From the NCBI GenBank assembly GCA_014804755.1, contig JAAUZE010000026.1, positions 62,001 to 126,000 of the forward strand: DNA of 64,000 nt. The letters are read 5' to 3'. This stretch comes from Lachnospiraceae bacterium (lineage in GTDB: Bacteria; Bacillota; Clostridia; Lachnospirales; Lachnospiraceae). Position numbers and translations under genes: made by a program. Of this stretch, positions 1 to 6,898 are shown piece after piece. Every line of letters starts with the position of its first letter. Within the stretch, counting starts at the first letter, position 1. The notes below the pieces were generated by a model. That model saw only the letters and a program-made list of their open reading frames with translations. It did not search any database and was not told the origin of the DNA.

Positions 1-506
1 AATTTTGCTGGATCGTGGATTTTCCGATGTATGAGATCGGGGAGGAATCGGGGGAACTGGAATTTTGTCATAATCCTTTTTCCATGCCTCAGATTGCGGC
101 AGGCGGCATGCATGCGGAAGAGATAGACGCGATGGATCCGCTTGAGATTCTCGCATACCAATTTGATCTTGTATGTAACGGCGTGGAGCTGTCGTCCGGT
201 GCGGTTCGCAATCATGACCCTGAGCTGATGATCAAAATGTTTGAAAAGGTCGGGCTGAAGGAGGAAGATGTGAAAGCGAAGTTCCCTGCCATGTATCATG
301 CCTTTTGTTACGGCGCGCCGCCGCACGCGGGCGTTGCGCCCGGAATTGAGCGCATGATCATGCTGATCTCCGGCGAAGAAAGCATTCGTGAAGTAATCCC
401 ATTCCCGATGAATAAGCATGCGCAGGATGTGATGATGGGCGCGCCCGCCTCTGTGGACGAAAAACAGCTTAGGGAGGTTCATATCAAATGCATCGAAAGG
501 GCATAA
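1..506 (+). CDS. aspS: Aspartyl-tRNA synthetase, C-terminal part (5' cut by window edge)
   Basis: Class II aminoacyl-tRNA synthetase that charges tRNA-Asp in the cytoplasm. The frame is open from base 3 and reads [11 protein letters not shown], the motif that precedes the insertion domain in bacterial AspRS. It continues with [19 protein letters not shown] and ends with the class II motif 3 region [18 protein letters not shown] followed by [10 protein letters not shown] and a GAP-containing tail, all typical of the AspRS C terminus. Only about 168 residues of a normally ~590-residue protein are inside the window. The GTG at base 15 is internal and is not a start. Motif 3 has GIER where GIDR or GLDR is common, a conservative change. 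Confidence 0.93.
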   Translation, partial: FCWIVDFPMYEIGEESGELEFCHNPFSMPQIAAGGMHAEEIDAMDPLEILAYQFDLVCNGVELSSGAVRNHDPELMIKMFEKVGLKEEDVKAKFPAMYHAFCYGAPPHAGVAPGIERMIMLISGEESIREVIPFPMNKHAQDVMMGAPASVDEKQLREVHIKCIERA

Positions 507-829
507 CTTACGAAAATGTAAGATGATTCTATTGCGTGCGCCACACTGTTTTTATATGATGGACACAAAAACAGACAGACCGGAAGCGGAAGATTAAGAA
601 GAAACTAATGAAAATTTAACCATTCTTTCATGTTTCTTTGCTAAATATTAAAAAATTCTGTATATAATAACCATGTCAGCACAGGGGTAATCTTAACGCT
701 TTCTTTACATTTTTCTTTACCGCTTTCTTAACCTGCGGCGGATAGGATATTCCTATCCGATCGCAGGGAGGCATACTGCGTTTTGCAATTGCCGGGATGA
801 GTGGCAGGGAATGAACAAAGGAGACGGAT
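507..829. other. Intergenic region aspS-PAP2 (no gene)
   Basis: This 323-base gap has no convincing ORF. It contains an AT-rich part with TATAAT at 663-668, a run of four TTAAC/TTTAC repeats at 693-732 (entered separately), and a stem-loop with arms GGATAGGA at 740-747 and TCCTATCC at 751-758, enclosed by CCTGCG at 732-737 and CGCAGG at 762-767. The stem-loop has no T-run, so it is not an evident terminator. It probably lies in or near the leader of the lipid operon. Confidence 0.6.
693..749 (+). promoter_or_regulatory. Pho-box-like direct repeats upstream of the lipid operon
   Basis: TTAAC or TTTAC occurs four times, starting at 693, 704, 716 and 728, so at 11-12 base spacing on one DNA face. 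Gram-positive PhoP and other OmpR-family regulators bind arrays of TTAACA-like hexamers at 11-base spacing. A possible -10 (TAGGAT, 744-749) sits about 10 bases after the last repeat. The assignment to a phosphate regulator is inference, since other OmpR-type regulators use similar arrays. Confidence 0.45.
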
Positions 830-1537
830 ATGCAAAAAAAGAATCATATCGTGCCGCCGGTCATGTGGATCGCAGTCATTCTCACGCTTGCCGTAAACGG
901 GATTGTCTATTACGGCGCAAGGATGCTGACAGCGGAGTGGTTTCATTATGACCTGACGAATAGAGTGGAAGAGAAGATTCCGTTTCTTCCGTGGACCATT
1001 CTCATTTATTGGGGCTGCTATCTGTTTTGGATCGTCAACTATGCGATCGGCTGCAGGCGGGAGAGGGAAGAAGCGTTTCGCTTCATGAGCGCGGATATTT
1101 TGGCGAAGCTCGTGTGCCTGATCTGTTTTTTGGCGTTTCCGACAACAAATGTCAGACCGGTCATAGAGGGGCACTCCCTATGGGAGGAATTGATGCGTCT
1201 GCTGTATGAGGTGGATGCGGCGGACAATCTTTTTCCTTCGATTCATTGCCTGACGAGCTGGCTGTGCGTGATCGCGGTGCGCGAAAATGAAAAGATACCG
1301 AAATGGTATCGGGTAGTATCCGTGTTGATCGCGCTCAGTATCTGTGTATCCACCCTGACGACGAAGCAGCATGTGATCGTAGACGGGATAGCGGGTGTGC
1401 TGCTGGCGGAAGGAAGTTATTTTTTTGCGAAAAAGATCGGGTTTTCAAAGTGGTACGGCGACAGCGTTACGACCCTGTATGAGAGGCTTGCAGTAAGAGG
1501 AGCGCGGCGTGGAAAAGAGAATGAAACTGCAGAATGA
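830..1537 (+). CDS. PAP2-superfamily membrane phosphatase
   Basis: A 235-residue integral membrane protein of the PAP2/phosphatidic acid phosphatase superfamily, which removes phosphate from lipid phosphates or transfers head groups at the membrane. Hydrophobic segments lie near residues 10-30, 60-80, 90-110, 145-165 and 170-200. The catalytic motifs are visible as NLFPSIHCLTSW (PSxH with its histidine) and KQHVIVDGIAG (H-x3-D); the N-terminal KX6RP motif is not obvious. The start is an ATG after GGAGACGG. It is the first gene of a four-gene lipid operon. Its C terminus and stop lie inside a 39-base tandem repeat that also forms the start of the next gene. The substrate cannot be told from sequence. 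Confidence 0.85.
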   Translation: MQKKNHIVPPVMWIAVILTLAVNGIVYYGARMLTAEWFHYDLTNRVEEKIPFLPWTILIYWGCYLFWIVNYAIGCRREREEAFRFMSADILAKLVCLICFLAFPTTNVRPVIEGHSLWEELMRLLYEVDAADNLFPSIHCLTSWLCVIAVRENEKIPKWYRVVSVLIALSICVSTLTTKQHVIVDGIAGVLLAEGSYFFAKKIGFSKWYGDSVTTLYERLAVRGARRGKENETAE

Positions 1538-1622
1538 AGAAAGCGGCGTGGAAAAGAAAATGAAACTGCGGAATGAAGGAAGCGGCGTGGAAAAGAGAAT
1601 GAAACCGCAGAATGAGGAAAGC
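1506..1622 (+). repeat. 39-base tandem repeat, three copies, across a gene junction
   Basis: Copies run 1506-1544, 1545-1583 and 1584-1622, each starting GGCGTGGAAAAGA and differing at a few positions. The first copy contains both the stop of the PAP2 gene (1535-1537) and the GTG start of the VTT gene (1509). Each copy repeats the GTG and an ATG in the VTT frame, so 13-residue units (GVEKxMKxxNExS) are added to the VTT N terminus. Confidence 0.95.
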
Positions 1623-2222
1623 ACCGCGGAGGAGAAGGCGGAAGCGCATGACACGGAAAACGGCTGGGTGAAGAAAGTAAAGATTTTGGTGATCATCGGA
1701 TTTGTGCTCATCCTATTGCTTTTGTTAAAAATTTTTTTTAACCGGCGGATCGATTCTGTGGAGTCTCTTCAGCTTTATATGAAGCGGTTCGGAATTGCCG
1801 CGCCGCTCATGCTGACGTTATTTCAGGCGTTACAGGTGGTGGTTCCGGTACTTCCCGGCTATTTGGGATGCGCTGCGGGTGCGGTCGCATTTGGGACGCT
1901 GACGGGGTTTTGGTGCAATTATATCGGAATCAGCCTCGGCTCGATCATTGCTTATTTTCTGGCGAAAAAATACGGGAAAAGCATTGTGCTTTCTCTGTTT
2001 CCGCAAAAACAATACGAGAAGTGGAGCGGCGTCGTGAAAAAAAGCAGATCCTATGGATGGTTTTTGTTTATTGCGACATTACTTCCGCTGTTTCCCGACG
2101 ACTTTTTGTGTTACTTTTCGGGTCTAATGAAAATGAACAGTAAAAAATTCATATGGATCATTGTGTTGGGAAAACCTTGGTGTATTTTGGCATATAGCAT
2201 CGGCTTTGGATTGATACGATAA
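1509..2222 (+). CDS. VTT-domain (TVP38/TMEM64, DedA-like) membrane protein
   Basis: A 237-residue membrane protein with a charged, repeated N-terminal tail (residues 1-50), one hydrophobic segment (about 57-78), then the VTT/SNARE-associated domain with PVLPGYLGCAAGAVAFG and GISLGSIIAYFLAKKYGKS, ending in FPDDFLCYFSGLMKM and a final hydrophobic stretch. The family is linked to lipid scrambling and membrane homeostasis. The GTG start at 1509 is supported by AGAGGAG at 1496-1502 with six bases of spacing; later in-frame GTG or ATG codons in the repeat are alternatives. It overlaps the PAP2 gene by 29 bases, which suggests translational coupling. The repeated tail is probably recent and dispensable. 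Confidence 0.85.
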   Translation: MEKRMKLQNEESGVEKKMKLRNEGSGVEKRMKPQNEESTAEEKAEAHDTENGWVKKVKILVIIGFVLILLLLLKIFFNRRIDSVESLQLYMKRFGIAAPLMLTLFQALQVVVPVLPGYLGCAAGAVAFGTLTGFWCNYIGISLGSIIAYFLAKKYGKSIVLSLFPQKQYEKWSGVVKKSRSYGWFLFIATLLPLFPDDFLCYFSGLMKMNSKKFIWIIVLGKPWCILAYSIGFGLIR

Positions 2223-2236
2223 AATGAGGGATCGAC

Positions 2237-2878
2237 ATGAAGAAAAGATTACTTGGATATTATGATTATACGGTCATACTTACATACGGCGGTATGCTGT
2301 CAGCGTTTCTTGGTATCCTGAAGGTGATGTGCGGAAATTATGATGGCGCGGTGCTCTGTCTGATGATCGCTGCCGTCTGCGATACTTTTGATGGAATGGT
2401 GGCGGCAACGAAAGTCCGAGACGATAGGGAAAAGCGGTTCGGGATTCAGATCGATTCTTTAAGCGACCTGATCAGCTTTGGTGTGCTGCCGGGGGTGTTT
2501 GTTTATCAGATTGCAGAGGAACGGACGTGGATCGGAGTGATCGCTGCCGCGTTCGTTTTGTGCGCGCTGATCAGACTGGCATATTTTAATGTACTTGAGG
2601 AGGAGCGGCAGAAGCAGACGCCGGAGAAGAGAAAAAGCTATCTGGGCGTTCCGGTGACGATTATCGCCGTGATGCTGCCGTTGGTCTTTTTACTATATAA
2701 AGAACATATATGCAGAAACAGAATCTGCTTTCCGATTCTCCTGATCGTGATGGGATTGGCCTATCTCATGCCGATCGAGATCAAAAAACCGGGCATCATT
2801 GGAAAAATCGGGCTGATCCTTCTTGGCATCCTGGAGGGGATCGGGTTGTTATTGTTTATGGGTGGTGATATTGTATGA
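2237..2878 (+). CDS. pssA: CDP-diacylglycerol-serine O-phosphatidyltransferase
   Basis: A 213-residue CDP-alcohol phosphatidyltransferase predicted to make phosphatidylserine from CDP-diacylglycerol and L-serine in the membrane. The signature region reads CDTFDGMVAATK then FGIQIDSLSDLISFGV, which keeps the metal-binding aspartates (DxxDG ... GxxxDxxxD). The arginine of the usual DGxxAR element is alanine here. Five or six hydrophobic segments are visible. It starts with ATG after a short gap from the VTT gene and overlaps the decarboxylase gene by four bases (ATGA). Pairing with psd strongly favours a serine rather than a glycerol phosphate acceptor. The Arg-to-Ala change is worth testing. 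Confidence 0.88.
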   Translation: MKKRLLGYYDYTVILTYGGMLSAFLGILKVMCGNYDGAVLCLMIAAVCDTFDGMVAATKVRDDREKRFGIQIDSLSDLISFGVLPGVFVYQIAEERTWIGVIAAAFVLCALIRLAYFNVLEEERQKQTPEKRKSYLGVPVTIIAVMLPLVFLLYKEHICRNRICFPILLIVMGLAYLMPIEIKKPGIIGKIGLILLGILEGIGLLLFMGGDIV

Positions 2879-3807
2879 GAAAGAAGAATTCGCATAATGG
2901 ATTGGGGGAGCAGAAGGCAATCAGGAACAATGCGGCGGCGGGCGATTCGCTCACGCTGCGTTTTTTGTATCGGACCGCGCCCGGAAGGCTGCTGCTGAAG
3001 CTGCTGATACAGCCGAAGGTGTCCGGGGCGGCGGGACGTTATCTTTCGTCGCGCGCCTCAAAATGGCTGGTGCCGTATTATATCCGAAAGCATGAGATTG
3101 ACATGAAGGGAGTGGAGATTCCGTCGGGAGGCTTCGCTTCCTTCAACGATTTTTTTACGAGGAAGAGAATAACGGCGCTGCCAAAGCGGGCGGAGGGGGA
3201 TTTACTCAGCCCGTGCGACGGCTGGCTGAGCCGTGTAAAGATAAGGGATACCACCGTATTCATGATCAAGGCGACAAGATTTTCGCTGCGGGATCTGTTG
3301 GGCGACGCAAAGCTTGCGGAACAATTTCGGGATGGGGAGGCGTTGATCTTCCGGCTGACGCCCGCAGATTATCATCGTTACTGTTATGCGGCGGACGGAC
3401 AGATCCTATCGGAAAAAAAGATAGCCGGAAAGCTGCACTGTGTCAGACCGATCGCACTGCGGGGAATCCCGGTTTTTGCGCAGAACAGCAGGGAGTATCA
3501 GGTAATACGGACAGAACGATTCAGGACGATGGTGCAGATGGAGATCGGCGCGTTGCTGGTGGGAAAAATAAAGAACCATGACCGGATACGAAAATTGAAC
3601 AATGTTCAAAATGTCCGAAGCGGGGAGGAGAAGGGATATTTTGAGTTTGGAGGATCGACCATTCTTCTTTTATTTCAAAAGGATGCCATACGGCTTTGCG
3701 AGAGCCGGGAGAACAGAAAAAACAAGTACGGTGAACGCAAAGTGCGCAGGGGGGATTGTATCGCGAAATGCAGTGAAAAACAGATTGCTGACGGAAAGAG
3801 GGGATAG
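2875..3807 (+). CDS. psd: Phosphatidylserine decarboxylase proenzyme
   Basis: A 310-residue pyruvoyl enzyme precursor that converts phosphatidylserine to phosphatidylethanolamine. Expected elements are present: FNDFFTRKR near the start, SPCDGWLS with the aspartate of the self-cleavage triad, ADYHRYCY with the histidine, and the processing site FGGSTILLLF, where cleavage between Gly and Ser yields the beta chain and the pyruvoyl-bearing alpha chain. GGST replaces the LGST of the enterobacterial enzyme. The N terminus carries about 35 extra basic residues. It overlaps pssA by four bases, and together they form a complete PE branch, which fits the lipid theme of the operon. Confidence 0.92.
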   Translation: MRKKNSHNGLGEQKAIRNNAAAGDSLTLRFLYRTAPGRLLLKLLIQPKVSGAAGRYLSSRASKWLVPYYIRKHEIDMKGVEIPSGGFASFNDFFTRKRITALPKRAEGDLLSPCDGWLSRVKIRDTTVFMIKATRFSLRDLLGDAKLAEQFRDGEALIFRLTPADYHRYCYAADGQILSEKKIAGKLHCVRPIALRGIPVFAQNSREYQVIRTERFRTMVQMEIGALLVGKIKNHDRIRKLNNVQNVRSGEEKGYFEFGGSTILLLFQKDAIRLCESRENRKNKYGERKVRRGDCIAKCSEKQIADGKRG

Positions 3808-3837
3808 ACGAATCAGCTAGAATCGCAGCGGCAGATG

Positions 3838-3846
3838 TGCTATAAT
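3838..3846 (+). promoter_or_regulatory. Extended -10 promoter of the REC-alarmone synthetase gene
   Basis: TGCTATAAT is a perfect extended -10 element (TGn-TATAAT) about 95 bases before the start codon of the REC-synthetase gene. No good -35 is seen. The leader that follows contains GTGCG and GCAC arms that could form a small stem. Confidence 0.6.
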
Positions 3847-3940
3847 GAATTCCAAGTATACAGTGTTGTGCGCCCGCCGCACTACGCACTTATCATTTAT
3901 GAGCCTGAATGATACAGCTTGAACCCGAGGGGATGAGGAT

Positions 3941-5026
3941 ATGCAAAGGATATTGGTTGCGGACGATGTGGAGGTCAACCGTGAGTTATTGTACCACATG
4001 CTGGAAGATGAGTATGCGGTTGAAATGGCGGCGGACGGAGAACAGGCAATACAAAAGTTAAAGACATTCAAGGATACGGCCGCGCTGCTTTTAGACTTGC
4101 AGATGCCGAGAATGGACGGCTTTGCCGTCATTGAACAGATGAGACAGTACGGCTGGATGGGGCAGATCCCGGTGCTTGTCATCACGAGTGAGATGGCGCC
4201 CGAAATCGAAGAACGCTGTCTGGAATTGGGTGTTTCGGATTTTGTCCATAAGCCATTTGACGACACGGTTGTCCGAAGAAGGGTAAAAAATACGGTGGAG
4301 CTGTTCCGGTGCAAAAAGGAACTGGAGCAGAAGGTGGAAAGCCAGACCGAGACGTTAAAAAAGCAAAATGAGATCATTGAGTATCAGGCGGAAAAGCTGA
4401 AAGAGGCGGAGCCCTTCAACCACTTGATGATGCAGTACCGATGCGCTATCATGGAGGTGGAGACAAAGCTGAAGGTGCTGAATGAAGAATTTTCGCAGGA
4501 ATACAACCGGAATCCGTTTGAGGCGATCAAGAGCAGGCTGAAGAGTCCGGAGAGCATTTACGAAAAGCTGAGAAAGAAAGGATATGCGCTTTCGCTGGAA
4601 AATATCACGGAGCATTTGGCGGATGTGGCGGGGATCCGGGTTATCTGCTCGTTCCCCGACGATATTTACCGTCTGGCGGAAATGATTGCCAAGCAGGATG
4701 ATATCACGCTCGTGAAAGCGAAGGACTATATCAAACATCCGAAGCCGAACGGGTACCGCAGTCTGCATTTGATCTTGAGCGTGCCCATTTTCTTATCACA
4801 AGAAAAAAAGTATATGAAGGTGGAATTGCAGTTCCGTACGATCGCCATGGATTTTTGGGCAAGCTTAGAGCATAAGCTGAAATACAAAAAGGATATGGAG
4901 AATGCGGATGAGATCATGAAGCAGCTCAAGCGCTGCGCCGATTCCATCGGCACGCTTGACTATGAGATGCAGGACATCCGTGATAAAATCGATCGGCATG
5001 ACGGTAATGAATGTCCGAAGTTGTAG
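3941..5026 (+). CDS. Response-regulator receiver fused to a RelA/SpoT-type small alarmone synthetase
   Basis: A 361-residue soluble fusion. Residues 1-120 form a complete receiver domain: acidic pair in VADDVEVNRELL, phospho-acceptor Asp in LLLDLQMPRMDGF, conserved Thr-Ser in VLVITSEM and Lys in VHKPFD. A charged coiled-coil linker covers about 120-165. Residues about 170-345 form a (p)ppGpp synthetase of the small alarmone synthetase type: SIYEKLRKKGY, DVAGIRVICSF, HPKPNGYRSLHL, and VELQFRTIAMDFWASLEHKLKYK. No hydrolase domain is present. It has its own extended -10 promoter and no kinase next to it. The expected role is phosphorylation-controlled synthesis of (p)ppGpp from ATP and GDP/GTP. 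Both domains keep their key residues, so activity is likely; the regulation is inference. Confidence 0.92.
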   Translation: MQRILVADDVEVNRELLYHMLEDEYAVEMAADGEQAIQKLKTFKDTAALLLDLQMPRMDGFAVIEQMRQYGWMGQIPVLVITSEMAPEIEERCLELGVSDFVHKPFDDTVVRRRVKNTVELFRCKKELEQKVESQTETLKKQNEIIEYQAEKLKEAEPFNHLMMQYRCAIMEVETKLKVLNEEFSQEYNRNPFEAIKSRLKSPESIYEKLRKKGYALSLENITEHLADVAGIRVICSFPDDIYRLAEMIAKQDDITLVKAKDYIKHPKPNGYRSLHLILSVPIFLSQEKKYMKVELQFRTIAMDFWASLEHKLKYKKDMENADEIMKQLKRCADSIGTLDYEMQDIRDKIDRHDGNECPKL

Positions 5027-5146
5027 GCGGATTATGACTGATGAGGAAAAATGCGGGAGCAAGTGCCGTCCTAAAAACATTTACAAAGCGCGACAGTATT
5101 GAAATGTAGAAAAGGAAATCCAAGAGAGAGTTAGGAGGTTATCAAA

Positions 5147-6013
5147 ATGAATCAGGCAAAAGTGTATATGACAAAGAATATGGATCCGCAGAGCGTGATC
5201 GCGCTGTATCGGGCGCTCGGCGTCACGCTTTCGGGAAAGGTGGCGGTCAAAGTTCATTCCGGCGAGGTCGGAAATCAGAATTTTATCCGTCCTGAATTTT
5301 GGAAGCCGATGGTGGATGAGGTAAACGGTACGATCGTGGAATGCAACACCGCCTATGAAGGCGAGCGCAACACGACGGAGGCGCATCGAAAAACGATGGA
5401 GCTGCACGGCTGGACGAAAATCGCGCCCGTGGACATTATGGATGCAGAGGGCGAGATGGCGCTTCCGGTATTGAACGGTGTTCAACTTAAAGAAAATTAT
5501 GTCGGCGCAAGTCTGGCAAATTATGATTCCCTGCTGGTGCTCTCTCATTTTAAGGGACATCCGATGGGAGGCTTCGGCGGCGCACTCAAAAATATTTCCA
5601 TCGGGATCGCGTCTTCCCACGGCAAAGCGCATATCCACGGTGCGGGAAACGCGGCGAAGCTGTGGTCTTCCGATCATGATTCTTTTTTAGAGTCGATGGC
5701 GGATGCGGCGCAGACGATCGTCACGCGTTTTAAGGGGAAGATCGCCTACATTAACGTGATGAAAAATCTGTCCGTGGACTGTGACTGCTGTGCGGTTGCA
5801 GAAGATCCTAAAATGGCGGACATCGGTATGCTCGCTTCCTTAGATCCTGTCGCATTAGATCAGGCGTGCGTTGATCTGGTCTATGCGTCCGACGACGAGG
5901 GAAAAAAGCATTTGATCAAGCGGATGGAGTCGCGAAACGGCATCCATACGGTGGAGACAGCGGCAAAGCTTGGCGTGGGAACAAGAGAATATGAACTGGT
6001 AGAGCTGGGCTAA
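5147..6013 (+). CDS. DUF362 domain protein
   Basis: A 288-residue protein matching the DUF362 family, whose biochemical role is not settled. Typical stretches are KVAVKVHSGE near residue 30, LLVLSHFKGHPMGGFGGALKN in the middle and CDCC near residue 210, where some relatives carry metal-binding or ferredoxin-like cysteines. Only one CDCC cluster is present, and no separate 4Fe-4S ferredoxin domain is seen. The ATG start follows TTAGGAGG at good spacing. The gene appears to be single; its neighbours are not functionally related. Confidence 0.8.
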   Translation: MNQAKVYMTKNMDPQSVIALYRALGVTLSGKVAVKVHSGEVGNQNFIRPEFWKPMVDEVNGTIVECNTAYEGERNTTEAHRKTMELHGWTKIAPVDIMDAEGEMALPVLNGVQLKENYVGASLANYDSLLVLSHFKGHPMGGFGGALKNISIGIASSHGKAHIHGAGNAAKLWSSDHDSFLESMADAAQTIVTRFKGKIAYINVMKNLSVDCDCCAVAEDPKMADIGMLASLDPVALDQACVDLVYASDDEGKKHLIKRMESRNGIHTVETAAKLGVGTREYELVELG

Positions 6014-6049
6014 GGGAAGCGAAAATTTGAATTGTATTTAGGGGGACAA

Positions 6050-6139
6050 ATGTGCTCGGTATCCGGAGAATTGCAAAAAGAGATGAATGCTGCCTATGAC
6101 CGATTGGAGAAATATCAGATCGGAGCGGGCGTTTCATAA
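6050..6139 (+). CDS. Possible 29-residue small protein
   Basis: An ATG at 6050 follows GGGGGA at 6041-6046 and opens a 29-residue frame (starting MCSVSGELQKEMNAAYDRL) ending in TAA. It has no recognisable family. It could be a real small protein, or the remaining 5' end of a lost gene, since it begins with a good ribosome site and stops abruptly before the YdeI gene. Confidence 0.3.
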   Translation: MCSVSGELQKEMNAAYDRLEKYQIGAGVS

Positions 6140-6177
6140 ACGCCGGAAAGTAAGATAAAGAAAGGGGGGGACGTATT

Positions 6178-6738
6178 ATGAGCGATATCATGGAATTTGC
6201 CAACAGAGAAGCGTTTCGGGAATGGCTTAATGATCATTGCCTGTCTAATGACGGCATTTGGCTTCTGTTTGGCAAAGCCGGCGGACCGAAAACGATAAAA
6301 GCAGGAGAAGCACTTGAAGAAGCGCTCTGTTTTGGATGGATTGACGGACAGATGCAGAGCATTGACGATCATACTTATAAAAAATATTTTTCGCTGCGCA
6401 GGGAGATGAGCAAGTGGTCAGAGAAGAATAAGGCCTTGGTTCAAAACCTCGAAGAACGAGGTCTGATGACCGATTTTGGCAGAAAGAAAATTGAGGAAGC
6501 TAAAAAAAACGGTCAGTGGTATGCGCCCAAACCCATGGCTGTTACAGAGGAACAAATTGCGCAGGTCTCCGCGCTGTTGGAAGGATATGAGCCCGCCTTC
6601 ACAAATTTTAGAGCCATGCCTTTATCCGTAAAGAAAACATACACGCGAGCGTATTTTGACGCAAAGACAGATGCCGGAAGGGAAAAGCGAATCGCCTGGA
6701 TGGTAGATAGACTCAATAAAAATCTAAAGCCTATGTAA
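6178..6738 (+). CDS. YdeI/OmpD-associated family protein
   Basis: A 186-residue soluble protein of the YdeI/OmpD-associated (bacteriocin-protection-like) family. Visible family motifs are EALCFGWIDGQMQSID around residues 50-65, YFSLRREMSKWSEKN near 75-90, and the C-terminal helical domain with AYFDAKTDAGREKRIAWMVDRL. In proteobacteria, relatives have been linked to resistance to cationic peptides; no mechanism can be read from this sequence. The ATG follows AAAGGGGGGG. A strong bidirectional terminator lies about 100 bases downstream. Confidence 0.85.
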   Translation: MSDIMEFANREAFREWLNDHCLSNDGIWLLFGKAGGPKTIKAGEALEEALCFGWIDGQMQSIDDHTYKKYFSLRREMSKWSEKNKALVQNLEERGLMTDFGRKKIEEAKKNGQWYAPKPMAVTEEQIAQVSALLEGYEPAFTNFRAMPLSVKKTYTRAYFDAKTDAGREKRIAWMVDRLNKNLKPM

Positions 6739-6840
6739 CATGAAAAGCGGAAGCGTTTGGGTTATGAAAATGAGTTGACGGATTTGTTCGGCACAGTGAC
6801 ATGCAGGAGGAAAGCAGATTTACCGTCTCTCAGGAAGAAT

Positions 6841-6870
6841 AAGGGGTGCGGATTTTTGTCCGCACCCCTT
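6841..6870. terminator. Bidirectional terminator
   Basis: Perfect 12-base arms AAGGGGTGCGGA (6841-6852) and TCCGCACCCCTT (6859-6870) enclose a TTTTTG loop. It separates the rightward YdeI gene from the leftward ABC exporter gene and can serve both. Confidence 0.85.
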
Positions 6871-6898
6871 TCGTTCACCGATAGGAAATGTTCTGCCT

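Noticed and set aside
3817..4377. Minus-strand frame opposite the receiver domain
   Set aside because: Ser/Cys-rich shadow; the plus-strand protein has two well-conserved domains.
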